From Rhipicephalus microplus (lineage: Eukaryota; Arthropoda; Arachnida; Ixodida; Ixodidae), in assembly GCF_043290135.1 (NCBI RefSeq), contig NW_027464589.1:8411001-8475000 (forward strand): DNA of 64,000 nt, written 5' to 3'. The position numbers and the translations under genes were made by a program. Below, in pieces: positions 61,239 to 64,000 of this stretch; position 1 is the first letter of the stretch, and each line of letters begins with the position of its first letter. The notes beneath the pieces are model-generated. The model searched no databases and had not been told where the DNA came from. It saw nothing but the letters and a program-made list of their open reading frames with translations.

Positions 61239-61610
61239 AGATGTAATCGGGTGTAGGAACTGAACGCTGACAAGAAGAGGATACGAAAACAAAACAGGTT
61301 TATGGCACTATTTACACATATTTACAGAAAGGAAAAGTTAGTGGTTTCACTAACCACGAGAGTAGTGGTTGAACGTTACATAGTTCAGTGCGACTTCCAG
61401 CACTCTGCGGCGTCGTTTTATGCCCTGTCGGGCTCCTCCTTTCCGTGTGGAACACCAATCACACACACACAACAGGTGAGGGGGACGAGCATGCACGGTC
61501 CACGTGAACGTCCATTATTGAGTCGTGAACACTGCACTACAAGGTGGTGCCAGCAGGGCTCTTCCTCGTCGTGTGTGTGCCGCTAGTCGAGAGTTCCCAC
61601 GATCCTGACA
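61239..61610 (-). mobile_element. Probable LTR (minus orientation), about 372 bp
   Basis: On the minus strand the segment begins TGTCAGGATCG and ends CCGATTACA. In between it has a TATA-like GCATAAAACG and a downstream CCATAAACCTGTTTTG before the end, the usual order of U3, R and U5. No target duplication is found, so it may be one LTR of a truncated element rather than a solo LTR. Superfamily unknown. Confidence 0.45.
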
Positions 61611-62330
61611 GCGTACATCAAAGGGTCTGTCGCACAGCTCGCCTAATTGGCGGGGTGATTTGCGGTGGCCGCTGCGGTCTCTTTCAGGAAGATGCTGTCT
61701 TTGTTGGCCTCTCTCGAACGGTTAACGGCGTCTTGGCGACACGGCGTCTCATCCTCCGGCCATCACGGACAATGCCTAACGAGCATAGGCAGCCGGGCGG
61801 TCGTCTACTTGATTGGGGATCAAAAGGAACGCCGCTCTCCTGTCAGCTCTGGCGCCGGTCACGCCAGCTTCCCCGTCGCCCGATGAGTCGCCGTGGGCAT
61901 CAGTCCCCGCTTCTGCTAGAAGAGACGACAAAAGGGTCCACATTTGAAAGACGGGAACTCGCCTTTGCTTGCCGCATGGTCTGGATAATTGCTCAAATCT
62001 TCGACAGCGTCTGTCAGACTGGGCGCCGAAGGGATTGAGAGCCTTCCCAGTGGACCGGCTTACGCACAATGGCGTCTGCCCAGACGAATTTCCAGGCCAA
62101 ACTTAACAGCTCCTCCGCCGCCCGGAAAATCTCGGCTGGCCAGCGCTCCCAACCGCTGGGCACGAAGAGAATGGTTGGTGACGAGGACGATGGCCTGGCT
62201 TTTTTCCTCTAGCTGCGAACTCGAAACCAACTCCCAAATCAGCTCACAATGATTGACAACAGCAAGGCGAACCACACAACACAATACCATGCTGAAGTCA
62301 AGCACATTGGACCCGCTTAAAACCCTCCAG
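61611..62330. other. GC-rich unassigned DNA next to the LTR-like segment
   Basis: Could be the internal part of the LTR element to its left. Only short open frames (under 165 codons) with no recognisable domain. Confidence 0.35.
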
Positions 62331-63330
62331 GCTTCTCAAGAAACACAAACAAAAGAGAAACCTGTACGCTAAAATTTTGAGGCAATTTGGTGCCGCCAAA
62401 GTTACGACAATCATGGACGTTGAGATGCTTACCAAAAAAAAATGGAACAAATTGCCGTGCGAGAAAAGCACACAAAGGCAAATACAATTTGGCCCCATAT
62501 AACCGTAATCACACTCTTTAAAAACTCACTTTCTCCTGCCATCTGCCCTACAATGTTGTAACTAATCTGATAACTAACTTAATAATACGCAACTACATGG
62601 TTTTCATACGAATGCTGCCAGACCCTATACACAAGGTATCTGTGCACATTCTTCAATTCTCTCATGACATACTTTCAAGGCGTATAGTCGAGAGTATCCA
62701 CTCGTAGAACACACGGAAGCTAGTGAAAAACTTTCACAACAAATCAAACTGCGTCTTATCAATCCTAGAAAGGTATCTAGCCTCAAATTTTGGTGAACGC
62801 CACGCTCTCACCTCAAGTGATCATTTGATCCCTACAAGCCATCACTAAAACAACAAAACGAAGTAAACCTTGTGTACTAACACGCTCATTTGCTGTATGT
62901 AGTTTCATGTCAGCCCATATTTTTAAAGAACACACATGAATTTGCTGTGCGCTCTAGCACGGCATAATACTCTCATCCAAAGAGCGTTAGCCTACTAACA
63001 TACCCCTAACCATAGGTCATATCGCTGTAACCTATAGCCACCATTCTTTAAAATTTAGCGGGCGTACCAAATCTTCAATTACGAATGACGCGCTCTTATA
63101 TCAGAGAAAAACTCATTGCACGTATTCGGTTGACTGATGCGGGTGATTGCTTCCGCATACCGCTTAAGAACTTAACTCAAAATTTTGACAAAGCTTACAC
63201 ACAAACAAAATCTAGAGGGAAGAAAAAAGTATCCAAGCAAACTAGCTATGAAGATGACACAGGAACACCACTTTAAAACCAAATATAACCAAACAAATAT
63301 GTTTCCAAAAAAAAAAACTCCTGTGTCCGA
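62331..63330. other. AT-rich spacer
   Basis: No recognisable gene or repeat structure. Confidence 0.5.
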
Positions 63331-63339
63331 CTCTCCAGC

Positions 63340-64000
63340 CTACAGCTGTCGCTCCCTCTTCAGTCGTACACGCGGCGGTCGCGGTCTTCGATTCTGAAAA
63401 CGCGCGAGGCAACAACGTGCACGAGCAACAAGCTGAACTGCAGCGATAAGCCTCATTTGCGATTTCGGCCGACTTCTGTCAATCTGGCGAAGGGGACGCG
63501 AGCAATGCAAGGGAAAGAGCGACGGTGTCCTCTTTGGTCTAGCTCCCGAGCGGTGTTTAGCTAGTGTGGCCTTTCTTCTAGGACCACGACGACACTCTTT
63601 TCCATGAAAAGCTCTAAATCTCCATCGCGCATTCCGTCGGGAGGACTCGCGCGGTACACTACCATTTCGCCGCTTGTGCCTTACTGCACGGCACAAAGAC
63701 CTTGTTGTTGAACTGGCCGATGACCTACCCTTGTCTACTTCGCCCGGTCGATTGCCGCCTTTTATATTTCTTAGTCGTTCCGCTTTCTTGCGGCAACGTT
63801 TGCGACCAAACTTTCCCCCCCCCCCTACTAGGAAGTTTGCCTCGGCTTGCGTCATCGGTTGTTCTACAGCTCAATGGTGCTTCTGCACCACCTGCCACAC
63901 TACTTTGGCAATTCGTTTTCCTAGCACTGTTGCCATGTCGCGCCGATTCACCTGTGTTAACTTTGTACTCACGCACCCAACTAACCTGGCGCCTCACATT
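63340..64000 (-). other. GC-rich segment with Arg-rich open frame, unassigned
   Basis: A 171-codon minus-strand frame (63,340-63,855) is rich in Arg and lacks any domain I know; a poly-C run at about 63,817-63,827 lies in it. Overlapping frames of similar length exist, as expected in CpG-rich DNA. It may be a promoter region, a decayed repeat or part of a gene extending past the window. I do not call it a gene. Confidence 0.25.

Larger units (their letters stand above)
56889..61240 (+). mobile_element. SGNH-type LINE copy A5, both ORFs present but mutated
   Basis: ORF1 starts 14 bp after the preceding CR1-type tail, so most of the 5' UTR is missing. ORF1 and ORF2 follow in order. The match to A2 ends near 61,220-61,240, before the ORF2 stop, where an LTR-like segment begins. 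Many stops and frameshifts show that it is old. It supplies empty reference sites for all three insertions in A1. Confidence 0.88.

Overview
This is eukaryotic, arthropod-type DNA, most likely from a hard (ixodid) tick. The inference rests on the repeats: tRNA-derived SINEs whose consensus I know from ixodid genomes, LINE families of the kind annotated there as 'tick transposon', large gene-poor AT-rich spacers, and one exon of a TRAP-type acid phosphatase. There are no bacterial signals, operons or CRISPR. Nearly all recognisable coding capacity belongs to retrotransposons. The only host-gene evidence is the terminal exon of a purple acid phosphatase (44,234-44,488, minus), a broken THAP-domain sequence (about 19,231-19,480) and a weak candidate 5' exon near 9.2-9.4 kb.

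Layout. 1-9 kb: AT-rich spacer with three decayed tRNA-derived SINEs. 9-10.1 kb: CpG-rich, promoter-like DNA. 10.1-18.35 kb: an old LINE (copy C, plus), cut open by a complete, intact-looking CR1/Jockey-type LINE (element D, minus, 10,233-15,089). D has a PHD-finger ORF1, a 940-residue endonuclease-RT ORF2, a pentanucleotide 3' tail and a 5' end made of 311-bp tandem monomers. 18.35-21.2 kb: THAP remnant and a solo LTR with perfect 5-bp target duplications.

21.2-40.8 kb: a head-to-tail minus-strand chain of LINEs of one superfamily (copies A1, A2, B3, B4). Their ORF1 encodes a CxxC zinc module, a coiled coil and an SGNH/GDSL hydrolase; their ORF2 encodes an APE endonuclease and an RT with a terminal CCHC finger. 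A1 was hit three times: by an 865-bp TIR transposon, by a CR1-like LINE decayed by frameshifts, and by a full-length LINE (about 27.2-31.36 kb). The last one's ORF1 carries a canonical 2A ribosome-skipping motif (GDVEANPGP) directly after a hydrophobic leader. This 2A element is the strongest candidate for an undescribed system here.

40.8-46 kb: LINE 3' fragments, a SINE and the phosphatase exon. 46.0-49.2 kb: an LTR retrotransposon with a 1,150-bp 5' LTR, gag-like ORFs, no pol and a 3' LTR reduced to its last 168 bp. 49.7-56.2 kb: a SINE, three long (AT)n arrays and two opposed Ty3/Gypsy elements whose LTRs abut the (AT)n arrays. 56.4-61.2 kb: a CR1-like 3' end and a longer, heavily mutated SGNH-LINE (A5, plus). 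61.2-64 kb: an LTR-like segment and unassigned DNA.

The LINE-encoded endonuclease/RT proteins are the likely engine for the SINEs, which show 10-bp target duplications where these can be read. The nesting gives a relative chronology: the A and C LINEs are oldest, while element D and the 2A element are young and have uninterrupted ORFs.
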